DNA of 64,000 bases from Erodium maritimum (Eukaryota > Streptophyta > Magnoliopsida > Geraniales > Geraniaceae): contig OY997589.1 in the NCBI GenBank assembly GCA_963921825.1, positions 72,524,523 to 72,588,522 of the forward strand, written 5' to 3'. Shown piece after piece: positions 1 to 11,624 of the stretch. The notes below the pieces were generated by a model that worked only from the letters and a program-made list of their open reading frames with translations, had not been told where the DNA came from and ran no database searches. Position 1 is the first letter of the stretch; each line of letters begins with the position of its first letter. Both the position numbers and the translations under genes were made by a program.

Positions 1-129
1 TGTTGTGTGTCCATTACATTTATTTTTGCTATTTTCTTTTGAATTACCATGTTGCTGATACAATTGAATGTCTGAGTTGGGTTGAGTTAGAAATTTGTTG
101 TTGATTGTATATGAATGTTGTGTGTATAG

Positions 130-2106
130 GCCAAGATTTTTCATTACGGATCGATAAGCTTGATAGTGGAGCCATGTAGATCGGCACATTTGAAGGCAAT
201 GGAAGTGGCAAAAGAGGCCGGTGCTCTCTTGTCCTATGACCCTAACCTCCGGCTACCACTGTGGCCTTCGGCAGAGGAGGCACGGGAACAGATCATGAGC
301 ATATGGGACAAGGCAGATGTGATTAAAGTCAGTGATGTGGAGTTGGAATTCCTAACTGGGAGTGATAAGATAGATGATGCTTCTGCAATGTCCTTGTGGC
401 ACCCGAATTTGAAGCTTCTCTTGGTGACCCTCGGTGAAAAGGGTTGCAGATACTATGCCAAGGTAAATTAATTTCATATTTCCGAGTCAACAATACATTT
501 TCAGCTATTTTCAAGTTTGACTGTTAGCTCTTAGGCTTAAACTAAACTGGTCGACATTAGTATTGATGTATGCTGATTCCATGCCTTCTAAAATGCATGA
601 AACATGACAGAAAGTGTGTCGTCCATTGTTTTAAAAAAGAAGCGGGGATTCATGTGTGATCATGCTGTTTTGACTTGATGTGTGTACTAATTATTTTTTT
701 CAGGGAAAATGTTTGCACCAATTTGTTAATTTTGACCCAAACAATTTTTTTAGGTAATTTTTTGGTGTCATGATGTGTGGTATGGTTTCTGATATGCTTT
801 TTATATCTTTTTTGGGTGCAAAGGGCATGTGGAATTGTCTTTCTTTTGTAAACAATGTACACATCATATTGGTTTTATCTGATTGGCTTTACTTTTGTTT
901 TTCTGGTTAGGTTCACTGGTTTTAGTTTCTATTGCACAACTTGTCTTTATATTTAATTCTTCAGGTTTAGTTGGTTCAACTGTCCATTGAACCTTGTTAA
1001 GAGTCATTTTTATCACTATGAATATTGACCCTTTTCAGGTTTGATGCCTATATGTTATGCTGAGAAGTTTTGTCTAAAAGTTGAGATCTGAATCAACCAA
1101 ACAAATCCACAATCTCTAACTTGGACTTCTATTTCTTCTTTTAGAGGATGTTTGGATTAACTAATGAATTATTTTTTGGACTGCTCCAAATGTTTAGTAA
1201 TTTAACTAGATAAGTTGAAAAAAGGTTTAGGGATGAGATTGGTAGAAGAAAGTGAGAATTATTTAAACACAACCTTAAAAAGTGCTGCTGCTGTGGCTGC
1301 AGCAGCCTTCATCACTAATGACGCAATCAACTGTGATGGCCGGTCTTCTTTCTATTAACTTTTGATATCAGCATGTCTTTGAATTAAAATTTGGACTTAT
1401 TCATCAGGTCAGAATATTATCTTTTTCAGCCATTGTTGCCACAATTAATTAACATAAAAAGATCACTATGTTGGTTAGGCTGAGTATCTATCTTTCACTT
1501 TACAGTTAATATATATTAGAAGTCAACATCCTATTTATTGTTTTTTAGGTGTCTTTCCTAACTCAATGTAGGTAAGCCTGCACGTTTGAACATAGAGTAT
1601 GATGTTAATCTTTTCTCACCAACTGATAGAAGTAGAACTACCTACCAATTGTGGTTATGGTCTTGATTCATTTCAGCTGCAACCTTGTTATGAGTAGACA
1701 TCATTTTCCAATGCTGATCTTTCACTTTCACCCTGTACTTTGTTTCCACAAATACAGAGTTTCCATGGATCGGTGGAGGCATTCCATGTCAAAGCAGTAG
1801 ATACAACTGGTGCTGGCGATTCGTTTATTGGTGCTCTGCTATGCAAGATTGTGGACGACTACTCCATACTTGAAGTGAGTGATAAAAAATCACCCCACCA
1901 GCCATTCGTAATTCAGTCACACTTGAGGCTTACTAAAACATGGTGTTGGTGTTGTGCAGGATGAGCCTAGGTTGAGGGAAGCACTGAAATTTGCAAATGC
2001 GTGTGGAGCCATCACCACAACCAAAAAGGGGGCAATCCCAGCTCTTCCCACTGAGGCTGAAGTCCTACACTTTGTAAAACAAGGCGTTCAACTCACTTCC
2101 GAGTAA
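130..2106 (+). CDS. Fructokinase (pfkB family), C-terminal part, three exons
   Basis: Phosphorylates fructose to fructose-6-phosphate with ATP, in cytosol or plastid, feeding sugar into starch synthesis and glycolysis. The gene begins left of the window. The visible exons are 130-462, 1758-1874 and 1960-2106, all joined in phase 0 with AG and GT at the borders, giving 198 residues of a protein that is usually about 325-330. Exon 1 carries the plant fructokinase stretch [13 protein letters not shown] and [12 protein letters not shown]. Exon 2 carries the pfkB signature DTTGAGDSF, whose aspartate is the catalytic base of the family. The last exon contains [20 protein letters not shown], typical of the C-terminal end. 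The frame is intact, with no stop or shift. The 1.3-kb intron 1 shows no second gene. Cytosolic or plastid type cannot be decided without the N-terminus. Confidence 0.95.
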
Positions 2107-3533
2107 TCAAATCACTTTAGTTTTATCCTTGTTGTGGGCAATGGAGGAGTACAAGTATGAGCAATAACTAGAATCAGTGAGGCAATTCATTTCCCTCTGC
2201 TGAGAAAAGAATTAGAGCTTCAACAAAGCCACATCAGTTTGTCCTCTACTTTAGATTCAAGTGAAGGGGGTTTTCCTCAAATTTTCTGTGTACTGGACTT
2301 GTGATTTCAGTTGTAGTAGTTGAATAAGAAGTTGTCCATGTTTGGCTTCCTCGTCAAATGTATGATAGATGATTCATAGTTTCAGGTTGAGATTGGTATG
2401 CCAATGGATGTTTCGTTCACTAACCTTCATTTCTAAGGATCTCCAGAATGGCTTTGCTTGCATCTCACTCAGAAATGCCTTTGCCCATGGGTCATTGCTC
2501 CAAGGTAACCTGAGTGTCTGAGATCAATAACCCCATTGACAAGTCTTCCCCAAATGAATCTGTTCCATTACATGACATCAAGAGATGAGAGTTCATTCCA
2601 AAGGGAAAATGTAACTTTTCCCTCTGGTGAAGACCCATTCCATAATCTGTTCCAGATGGCAACATGGATCGCTTATTGTTCGATGCTCAAAGATAGGATT
2701 AGAATTTAACCAAATAAAGCAATATCAGTTCTCAAGCAGACAGAGCAAGAAAAAAAAGTAAATATCATATATGCTGCAATCATTCATTATTTAACTACAT
2801 TTCTACCTAAATGTATTATACAATACATTTAGGTAACAAATTGTGAAACAACAAGGCTAGGTCTATAAAAAAGGAGAGTTTGATCTGCAAACCACATTCC
2901 CATCTCTTAGATTTTATAGAGATGTAAAGTAATGGTATCGATTGTCAAGCATCGGCCTCATAAACTGTATAAGTTGATTTAATTACGTGTATTGTAATCA
3001 AGCCTTTTGACAGAGTTGAAGCTATGCACATAATCATTCTTGTAGTTCACCATAGTCCATGATTACAACCCATGCACAAGGCCGTAAGATCGGCCCAATT
3101 TCACCAAATAAAGTAATTACTACCTGTGGAATAATATTAATTTGTATGTCTTTGATGGAATACACAATTACCGCTCAATCACTGGCTTGATTGTTGCAGA
3201 AGCAATGCAAATATCTTTACTTTCTCACAAACAACATTTCCCATCAACTAAGAGCGCCTGCAATGCAACGGTCATTATAGGCGTGTGGTTGCAAGCCTTG
3301 CTACGAATTCGTTGTCACGGCTCGTCGTCGTAAGAGATCGTATCGTGACAAGTTGTCGTTGCAGGATCCTCCAACGAACTCGTCCAGTTATAGCAGCCCA
3401 AGGTTCGGTGCTCGTCCCCGAGTAAATCAGTAACAAAATAAAGTTCGCGGAGACGAGCTCAAACCCAATATTTTGATGAGCTGTCGATCTGTGATTGGTT
3501 AGCTGACCCAACAGAAAAAACCCGGTTCGGAAA
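2107..3533. other. Intergenic: fructokinase 3' UTR and YIF1 upstream region
   Basis: The first 250-300 bases are probably fructokinase 3' UTR. No coding sequence is recognisable beyond it. From about 3,250 the base composition turns GC-rich and repeat-like. It begins with TAAGAGCGCCTGCAATG, resembling the inverted end of a segment at 29,970-30,190, so a small MITE may lie here. Confidence 0.5.
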
Positions 3534-3558
3534 CACGTGAGAGTCACGTGCTATATAT
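3534..3558 (+). promoter_or_regulatory. Paired G-boxes and TATA box of the YIF1 gene
   Basis: Two perfect CACGTG hexamers lie at 3534-3539 and 3545-3550, 11 bases apart, about one helical turn. The TATATAT motif follows at 3552-3558. G-boxes bind plant bZIP and bHLH factors. Transcription would then start near 3,585. The GC-rich leader appears to end at a donor (CCAACCAG/GTCC) near 3,702 and to splice to the acceptor at 5,306, three bases before the start codon. Confidence 0.5.
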
Positions 3559-5308
3559 TCTTCGAAATAAATAGATTCTGTTCTGTCACCGTTCACATTT
3601 TCTACAGCGCGCGTCGATCCCCTCTCTCCCCTTCGCCGGAGTGCCCGTTGATACCCTGCCGTCGTCAGATCTGCTCGTCGGGGTCCTCCGTCGCTCCAAC
3701 CAGGTCCGATTTCCAGATCCCAATCTCTCTCTGCTCTGCATATGCCCTTGAATGTAATTGCATATGTATTTCTCGGATCTTATCTGTGTTTTTATCCCTG
3801 TCAATTAAATGTAGTAAATTAAAGGTTCTGTTTGTTGTATGGAGTTTTATTTTCATCGCTTGCTATCAAATCTGGGATTTTAGGAACTTGAATTGTATAT
3901 GGGGGCTAGATATGAACGAAACCTTGGTTTTGCCGTATGATTCCTTATTGGTAGTTATGAAGCTGATGTTTCCATGTACAAGTTGGCTCAGAAGTTTGAG
4001 GGAGAGGGTAGAAGGTTTACCAAGGGCCTAGGCTTAATCTAGTAATTTAGATTGATGTATTAGGGTTTTTGGAAGCAAGTGTTGTTAGTCTGAACGTAAA
4101 GTTGGGTTGAGTAAAAAGAATCGTAATGTGTTTAGTATATTCAGGTGAAAGGCGTGCTGGACTTTTATTGTTATGGCATGCAGAGAAACATGCCATATTA
4201 TAGCGCATTAAATGCAGCTGAGGGTAAAAGATGAATTTATGTATCTGAAGATAACTTGTTTTTCCTAGGTTAGACATGGTAGCATTTGCAAAACTTTTTG
4301 ATTTATAGAAAATGGAACTGTTAGAAGTCAAGGATGCGTGCGTCTATCCTGATTCATTTGATAAGTGAAAGTGGGCGTTAATGCTGCATCAGTTTTTGCT
4401 GTCAAGAACTATCATAGCACTTTCACAGGCAGTGTACTTATCTGTAGAACAATTACATGCACCGTACTTAGGAAGCTGATATATAGTTGGTGGACCTTAG
4501 GTTTCAGGCTTTGAATAAGCCTGCTCTAGTCACTTTCATGGTTGGTGGCGGTGCAAATATTCATTAGCTTACTGTAATTGTTAACTGCATCCTTGTTGGT
4601 TTGAAATTTAAGAGAGTATTTGTTTGTTTCTCTTGTTAGTATCAAGTTTTTACATTAATGAGGCTCTACTGTTTATGTTGGAGACTCGAGAATACAGAAA
4701 TAATGTGCTGAAAGTTATCTTGGTGAAGTCTGTTTTAATAGCATTATATACTGTTGACAATCCTGATTCTAGCGTATAGTTACGTAGAACTAGTTCTTAT
4801 ATATTAAAATCGGTCACGGCTTAAGATTGTTGGAGAAAAGAAATGGTCTTTATGTTTTACATAAAAAGGATTTGGAATTTGCTTAGCCTTCTGTTAAGTC
4901 TTGTACAAACGCCAAAATTATGCCGTTTTCCCACTGAGAATGGGCTAGTGCACCAAAAAAAGAAAGAATCTGATCATTTTACACGTGAACCTTACATCGC
5001 CTTTGAACCAGTCTCAGCTACTGGTTAACTGACTTATCTGAGTAATGGTTTTAGCATATAAACTTTTGTCATTAGATATTTCCGTTGCTTTAAAATTTGT
5101 CTCCTGCATGGTCTTTATTTTAGTCTGTAGCTTTTATATCCTGTGAGTCTGCTAGAATTATAATGTGGCATTTAGTTAATGTAATTACACCTCCTTGGGA
5201 TATTAAACTAAGATCAGCTACCCAAGGAAGCTCCTTATTAAGACACGCTCTTTATTTGGATGTATGCTTGTTCTAAATCTAGTTCCCCCGTTATCTCTTG
5301 TTACAGAA

Positions 5309-7283
5309 ATGTATAATAATGTTGGAGCCCAGCCTGGTGTGCCTGGATCACAAGCAAATCCCCATGCCCAGCCTAATCCATTTGGTGATGCATTCTATGG
5401 AGCTGGTTCAGGACTTATCCGAGGTGGACTAGGTGCATATGGAGAGAGAATTTTGGGATCAAGCTCAGATTATGTGCAAAGCAATGTAAGTTCTGTAATT
5501 TATAATGGATTAAGCATAAAAGTAAAAAGATATCCCTGATAAGCTGAATGATGTAACCATAGGTAGAATTGTTGGCTTACTGCTCATAACTGTCTTGGAA
5601 TGATGGTATGTGGACAACTTTGACATTTTGTGTTAAAATAAATAATATAATGTTTGTAGAAAGGTTAGCATTTAGCTCAGTGATTGGTTCAGTTGCCAGA
5701 CTGATTGGGTCTGGGGGACTCTGACTCTTAAATTTAGTCTTTAAAAGCTAAATGCAAAAGGAAGAATTGAGAGGACACAATTACATCTCAGTAAGATTTG
5801 ACTGTCCTATTGTGTTAAATTAGCATTTTGGTTCTAAGGTGGTAGCATCATTTGGAGTCTTTTCCATACGCGCCAAAGAAAGTAGTTCTTTTGTCAACAT
5901 GTTAAGTGTGTTGAAGTTACATGCTTCTAAAGAAAAAAAGAAGCTAAAAACAGATAGACATAAAGTTTTGCTACTCAAAACATATAAAGTTACCTTAGGT
6001 TTATGTTATGTAACACAAGTTGGACTATTTGATTTGAACCAGTCATGGTAATGCTCTTCTACATATGCCTTCAAAGTACAGGCTATTCTTTCACGTTCTA
6101 CATACGTGTGGATGCTTAGAGCCATATTCATTTAATATAATTTTTGTGTACATTTTGTCCTGTTGATATTTTGTTTGAATGAACAGATAAGCAAGTATTT
6201 CTCTGATCCTCAATACTACTTCCAAGTCAATGATCAGTATGTGAGGAACAAATTGAAGGTGGTTCTATTTCCATTCCTGCACCGGGTGAGCACTTATTTA
6301 CTTTTCTCAATATCCTATTTGAAGCAAAGTTCCTGTTATCTGATTGTTTACTTATTAATCTCCCGTCTTCCTTTTTTCAGGGTCATTGGACACGGATAAC
6401 TGAACCAGTAGGGGGCAGGCTATCCTATAAACCTCCAATTTATGACATAAATGCACCAGATTTGTACATTCCATTCATGGCTTTTGGTACCTATGTTGTT
6501 CTTGCTGGCTTCTCATTGGGTCTTCAAGGAAAGTAAGTATGATAAAATTCTTACATATTACATTGTTATGTTTTATCTTACTTGGATAGTCTTGTTTATA
6601 ACAAGGAAATGAATCATTTTATTTGGGTTTGGTTATCATTTGAAGATAGACCCTTTGTATTCTTATCCATACTCTAAGATTGATATTGTATAATAAGGAA
6701 GCTCACCTTCTCTAACTCTAGCATAATTGCAATGTTAAATTTCCTCTATTCTCAATTTTTGCTGCAACCACAACATGGACCTTGGTTTGATAGCTTTCCT
6801 TTCGGATCATAAGCAATACAAATACTTTTAAATCTCACACAGTTGATATATGCATAAGTTCTTGTCATCACACATCCCGTTTTATTTATTGCCAGGTTTA
6901 GCCCAGAAGCACTAAACTGGCTGTTTGTCAAGGGACTACTTGGCTGGTTAATGCAAGTGATGTTGCTGAAGGTAACCTTACTTTCATTGGGTAGTGGAGA
7001 GGCACCCTTGTTGGACATTGTGGCTTATGCCGGCTATACTTTTGCTGGGATGTGTTTGGCTGTTCTTGGGAGGATCTTCTTCAGATACTCTTACTACTTT
7101 TTGATGCCATGGACCTGTCTGTGCATGGGTATCTTTTTGGTGAAAACAATGAAGAGAGTGCTCTTTGCAGAGGTGCGGACTTATGACTCAAGCAAGCACC
7201 ATTATCTCTTACTCTTCATCGCTTTGGCTCAGTTCCCACTTTTCATGTGGCTCGGCAACATTAGTATCAATTGGCTCTTTTAA
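5309..7283 (+). CDS. YIF1 family membrane-traffic protein (YIF1B-like)
   Basis: YIF1 proteins are multi-pass membrane proteins that partner YIP1/YIPF proteins and Rab GTPases in ER-to-Golgi transport. Coding exons are 5309-5485, 6187-6285, 6381-6532 and 6896-7283, with clean GT/AG borders. They give 271 residues, close to the usual length of about 270. The start is the first ATG after a strong acceptor (TTACAG at 5301-5306), and the upstream leader is non-coding. Residues 1-59 are Pro/Asn/Gly-rich and cytosolic ([13 protein letters not shown]). The next exon contains [20 protein letters not shown], highly typical of YIF1. The C-terminal half holds about five hydrophobic segments, with [16 protein letters not shown] as the family hallmark. 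The frame is complete and undamaged. Intron 1, in the 5' UTR, is about 1.6 kb. Confidence 0.95.
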
Positions 7284-7601
7284 GTCCATCCCCTTTGTGC
7301 TGTCATCCCCTTTGTGCTGTAGTTAGAACTTAACTCTTAAAGAGAAAGGTAAACAACTATGTTCATATCAGTTCTCAAGGTGTTGTTGTACCCAATATGG
7401 CTATTTTTACTAATTCCTTGGTTTCTTATTAAGTGTGCCATTTCTTTAGATTGATTCTACATCCATTGAAACATTGTGCAACTAAAATTGGCATTTTGAC
7501 TTTATTATAAATTTTAAGACATTATTGGACATTTGCAGTAAGATATAGGTCCCATTTTCAGGATTATTAGCAATTGTCTGTGACAAGGTCTCACTGGTTA
7601 C

Positions 7602-8831
7602 TTAGTTGTGACCGATGCACTGTGAGGTTGGTCGCTGACCTCCACGGCACAGTGGGGTTGTGGCCGGACATGTGAGGCAGTTAATTGCAAGGCTTCCCCT
7701 AAACCTCGCTATAGTGCCATTGCTTAGAGCTGGTGGTACATTTCCGGCGAGGAAGTTGTGGTCTAAGAACAGGCTTTTCCATTGCTTGCCAACTTTTGTC
7801 CCGTACTCAACAGGAACCGGACCAGAAAGAAGATTCCGAGCAAGATTGATGGTTGTTAGCTTCTCCATAGCGACGAGATTGACCGGCAACTGGCCGTGCA
7901 GGTTGTTGTTGTGAGCGTCCAATACTTGAAGCTGCGTCTCCCCTGATATTATCCCTACCCTCAGCTCGTTGAACCGGTTGCCTGAAACATTAACGTTGGC
8001 CATCTCTGGCAAGGTGAGAATGTCATCATCAATGGTGCCAGAGAATCTGTTGTCACTCAGGTCCAGTGTCCGGAGATGGACGAGTGGCCTGATGCTGGCA
8101 GCGACATGCCCCGAGAGTATGTTGTGGCTCAGGTGTAGTGACGTCAACCTGGTCGGGAGCCTCGGCAATGAACCATGGAGTTGGTTGCCGGAAAGATCCA
8201 ACGTGGCCAGCTGCCAGAGACCATGCAGGTTCGGGATGCTTCCGTAGATCCGGTTATTGGACAGAATCAACTGCTTCAAGCTTCTTAGTCCTGATATCTC
8301 CGGCGGGATGGATCCCGACAACTGGTTGTTCGATACGTCGATGACTCCGATCTTCTTGATCGCTCTGATTCCTCTGGGTATCATCCCCGTGAAGAAGTTC
8401 CCCGACAGGAGAAGCCTGGTGAGCTTCCTGAGGCTGGAAATGGTGGTGGGGATGGGCCCGCGGAAGTTGTTGTCCCTGAGATTGATCGAAGTGAGCTCTG
8501 TAAGAGCTCCAATCTCCGGCGACAAGTAGCCTTCATAACCAATCCCATCAAGCTCAATCTCAATGATCCGGCTGCTTGAACCGTCCAAAGGGAAGGTACA
8601 CAAGACCCCCATGAACTGCCCTCCGGAGCTCTCACATGGGTCCGCGGAGAAGTTCCAGCTGCTGAGGTAAGAGTAGTTGGGGATCGAGATAGGATCGATA
8701 GACCTAAACATGGCGTGAAGCGCTGCAACATCTTGTCTGGCGGTCAGGGAGTGCACAAGCACTGGGTTTAAGCTAAGAGAGACAAAAAGGAAAGAGAGAG
8801 ACAAAATGGAAAGCATTAGTGAAGCAGCCAT
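7602..8831 (-). CDS. Secreted leucine-rich repeat protein (receptor-like protein type)
   Basis: This intronless frame encodes 409 residues. Residues 1-28 form a clear signal peptide. An N-terminal capping region with paired cysteines follows (DPCESSGGQFMGVLC). From about residue 95 there are some ten plant extracellular-type LRRs with the LxxLxLxxNxxxGxIP pattern. The tail is cysteine-containing (NCLTCPATTPLC). No kinase domain, no transmembrane helix after the repeats and no obvious GPI signal are visible, so the product is probably apoplastic. Similar plant proteins are annotated as LRR receptor-like proteins or PII-2-like proteins and are linked to recognition or development; the role here is inference. 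Several potential N-glycosylation sites (NYS, NFS, NVS, NGT) support secretion. Confidence 0.85.
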   Translation of the reverse strand: MAASLMLSILSLSFLFVSLSLNPVLVHSLTARQDVAALHAMFRSIDPISIPNYSYLSSWNFSADPCESSGGQFMGVLCTFPLDGSSSRIIEIELDGIGYEGYLSPEIGALTELTSINLRDNNFRGPIPTTISSLRKLTRLLLSGNFFTGMIPRGIRAIKKIGVIDVSNNQLSGSIPPEISGLRSLKQLILSNNRIYGSIPNLHGLWQLATLDLSGNQLHGSLPRLPTRLTSLHLSHNILSGHVAASIRPLVHLRTLDLSDNRFSGTIDDDILTLPEMANVNVSGNRFNELRVGIISGETQLQVLDAHNNNLHGQLPVNLVAMEKLTTINLARNLLSGPVPVEYGTKVGKQWKSLFLDHNFLAGNVPPALSNGTIARFRGSLAINCLTCPATTPLCRGGQRPTSQCIGHN

Positions 8832-8865
8832 TTTTGGGTTTGTTTCTTGTTCTTGATGCTCCCTC

Positions 8866-8875
8866 TTTTTATATA
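8866..8875 (-). promoter_or_regulatory. TATA box of the LRR gene
   Basis: On the minus strand, TATATAAAAA lies about 35 bases upstream of the LRR start codon at 8831, so the 5' UTR must be very short. Beyond it, 8,880-9,125 shows no coding sequence and should hold the rest of this promoter and the BBX24-like 3' UTR. Confidence 0.6.
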
Positions 8876-9174
8876 CATAGCAACTCTAACACAAGAACCT
8901 CTAAAGAAAATAGGAGACTTGTTTTAGAACTACTTGTTTGCCTCATGCCAAGAAATTGTGGTACTTACCAATCTTCCAAGTCTTTAAGGTAACATTTATC
9001 TACCAGAAAAGTACTTAAGAGTACATACAATTTACAAGCAAATAAAGCTTATAAGTTGATAGAAATCGAGAAGTTCTCCACACCAAATCATCTCCATTAG
9101 GCACATGCATTTAGACGTACATAACTTAGGAATGCATAATCTCAATGTTCATATTATTTATTCGCTGATTAGGT

Positions 9175-10637
9175 TCAGCCAAGATCGGGGACGGTGAAGA
9201 ACTCATCATCATCATCATCATGAGCTTCAATCCTAGGCTTCTTGTAGGGCATGCTGGATTTGGAGGGCCTGTAAGAGGTGTAATTGCCCAGCTGTGATAC
9301 AGGAAGCTGAGGCACTTCAGCAGCCGCCAAGGCCTCTTGAGGAAGCTGATCATTGAAAAGACCCATGTCTGCAGCCAGCCAATCCAGTTCTCCAAACTCA
9401 AGCTGTTCCTTCTGTATATCAAAACAAAACAGCTCAAAACTTGTAATAACCTTAAACAGCATGTCCATATCTTATAAATGACCACTTTTGTTACCTTGTC
9501 GGAGCATTCGAAATCTGAGAACTGCAGCAAGTCATCAACAGCCCATTGAGATGCAAAGCTAGGGGCTTGCTGTGGGGATGTTTTCACAGGAACCTGTTGT
9601 TCAGGGTTTTGGTTTGGTGGGTCTAAGACTCTCTTCTCAGCATCTTTGTTGCAACCACAGCTCAGAGCCACATGGATCCCGGTGGCCAGGAGGCGCTGGT
9701 GGTTTGCTGACAGGCTGCCGGCTGAATGGACTGGCTCGTCGCAGTCTTGACAGAAGAGAGCTCTGTCTTCTACGCAGAAAATGAAAGCAGGCTTCTCCTG
9801 TTTAATCATAATAACCATATTAGCAATTAAGCCACCCAGGATTATAGTCAATATAGGATCAGATTCTGTTTAATCTTCCTACATATTTATGATCAATAAT
9901 CTTTTGTAGCCTCTAAGATCTGTTCTTAAAGGATCTTAACACTGGATTATAGTCAATATAATCCAGATTCTGTTTACTTTTCTTACATATTTATGATCTT
10001 GAGTCTAGACATAAACATACACAAGCACATGTTCAATAATCTTTTGTAGCCTTTAAGATCTGTTCTTAAAGGATCTTAACACTAAAGTGAAGATACAAGA
10101 ACAGTAAGGTACAACAAGTAGTTTGCATCCATATGAAGTTTAGGATTCTACAGACAGACATTCCTTCACTTCACTTACTATTTTCTATAGAGCCAAACAA
10201 AAGATATGCATACAGAACTTCCACAAAGGTAATAGACAGTACAGTAGCAACAACAGTGGGGCACTGGGAGCAGGTGTGGGGTTAGGTTAGATTAGATTTA
10301 CTTCTTTATTGCCCATAAAAAAACACATGAATATAATGGACTTATTACATGCTCAAAATCAACAAAACAACAAAAAGCATAGCTACAATCATCAATCAAA
10401 TCCCAAATAAAAGAAAGATCAATAGATCAAACAAAACAAGAAAAGAAGGTTTACCCTGCAAATGTCACAAGGAGGGAGCTTGGTGGAAAGGCAAGAAAGG
10501 AGGAGCCTCTGGTGCTTGCTAGCAAGCTTGTTAGCAGCATGGACCTCAATGTCACAGTTAGCACACAGAGCAGCCTCATCTGCACAGCATATCACAGTAG
10601 CTGGAGCTTTCTCACACACATCACACTGTATCTTCAT
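9175..10637 (-). CDS. BBX24: Double B-box zinc finger protein, BBX24/STO-like
   Basis: Nuclear light-signalling regulator of the BBX group with two B-boxes and no CCT domain. In Arabidopsis, STO/BBX24 interacts with COP1 and HY5. Three exons on the minus strand: 10455-10637, 9495-9797 and 9175-9411, all phase 0, total 240 residues (Arabidopsis BBX24 is 248). The first B-box is at residues 1-47 (start MKIQCDVCEKAPAT), the second from about residue 55 (CDICREKPAFIFCVEDRALF), with each box's Cys/His spacing complete. The middle is Gln/Pro-rich. The C-terminus carries the EFGELDWLA motif, a basic YKKPRIE patch, and the acidic end DDDDDEFFTVPDLG with the VP pair that family members use to bind COP1. 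Intron 1 (9798-10454) contains a sequence duplication. BBX25/STH is the closest alternative; the end motif favours STO. Confidence 0.92.
9841..10084. repeat. Direct duplication inside BBX24-like intron 1
   Basis: Two copies of a roughly 110-130-base unit follow each other. Both contain GTCAATATA, CAGATTCTGTTTA, CTTACATATTTATGATC (first copy CCTACATATT), AATAATCTTTTGTAGCC and TTCTTAAAGGATCTTAACAC. The second copy has an insertion of about 30 bases before CAATAATC. Confidence 0.75.
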
Positions 10638-11285
10638 CTCTTAACTCAACTTCTATCTAGCAAGTTTCAGACCAAAATAGAATCAAGTTTCAGGACATAC
10701 CCACCAAAAAGGAAGGGGCCAAAACAAAAGGGTATAAAACTGCCAAACAGGTGGGGAAATATCCACCAGAAACTTGGCAGAGAGGAAGAGGAAGTGGGGA
10801 AGAAGGTTAGAGGTGAAGATATTGATGGAGAGTCCAAGAAGGAGAGGCTGTGGAAGAGAGGAGGGTTTGGTGATTCAGCAGGTGAGAGGAAAGAAAACTG
10901 GTGGATCCAACTGGGCCTTGCATGGTGAAAATGTGTGGCTGTGGTTCTGAGGAAGAACATGTGGCCACTCAGTATCTTGGACCAAGATCTTTAATGCCAA
11001 GTGTAGTTGTGAACCACTTGTTTGGTGGTTGTGGTGGGAGAAGCAGAATACACTCATATTTATTGCATCTTTTTTTTGAAAGGATATTTATTGCATCTTA
11101 GAAATGGGAACACTTGTGTCCATATATTTATTTTGCTGGGCTATGATCACGTGTGTTCATGTAATTCAGGGACACACCAGCATAGCATTTTCATATCCAG
11201 ACCAGCCCTGCTAGGTTGGGAATAGGAACAGGAAAACACGAGCTAATAATGTTTTGATTTTGTAATCAAATAACAGTTTTTTTTA
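10638..11285. other. BBX24-like 5' UTR and promoter region
   Basis: On the minus strand this holds the leader and promoter of the BBX24-like gene. The proximal 300 bases are CT-rich on that strand. No convincing ORF or RNA gene is visible. The stretch 10,960-11,285 shows nothing recognisable. Confidence 0.5.
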
Positions 11286-11615
11286 GACAAATTACATTTA
11301 TCTGACTTCAATTTGTCGTGTTCAACGAATGCATACTTTAAATTTGTTTTAACAAATACATATCCAATTTTATATTTTTTAACGGCATACAAATTTTCAT
11401 CCATTTATTATTTTTTTTCTTCTTCTGAAATTTCGAAAAAACTTGGAGTGTTGCAACCCTAAAATCAACTCCAAGCCTAAATCCAACCCTAAAACGGATG
11501 AAAATTTAAATACTGTTAAAAAATATAAAATTTGGTTATGTATTCGTTAAAAAAAACTTCAAGGTATGTACTTGTTAACCACTAGAAATTGAGGGTAGGT
11601 TAATGTAATTTACCC
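11286..11615. mobile_element. MITE with ~130-base terminal inverted repeats
   Basis: The two arms read toward each other. The left arm starts AAATTACATTTA near 11,289 and runs through AATTTTATATTTTTTAAC to TTTTCATCC. The right arm repeats this reversed (GGATGAAAATTTAAA to TAATGTAATTTACC). The flanks TTTTTTTTA (11277-11285) and TTTTATTTA (11616-11624) agree in 8 of 9 bases, fitting a 9-bp Mutator-type target duplication. It codes for nothing. A non-autonomous Mutator-like MITE is the best fit. Confidence 0.6.
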
Positions 11616-11624
11616 TTTTATTTA

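Noticed and set aside
8257-8529. Plus-strand ORFs across 7,660-8,529
   Set aside because: They are shadows of the LRR gene, whose repeat pattern is clear on the minus strand.
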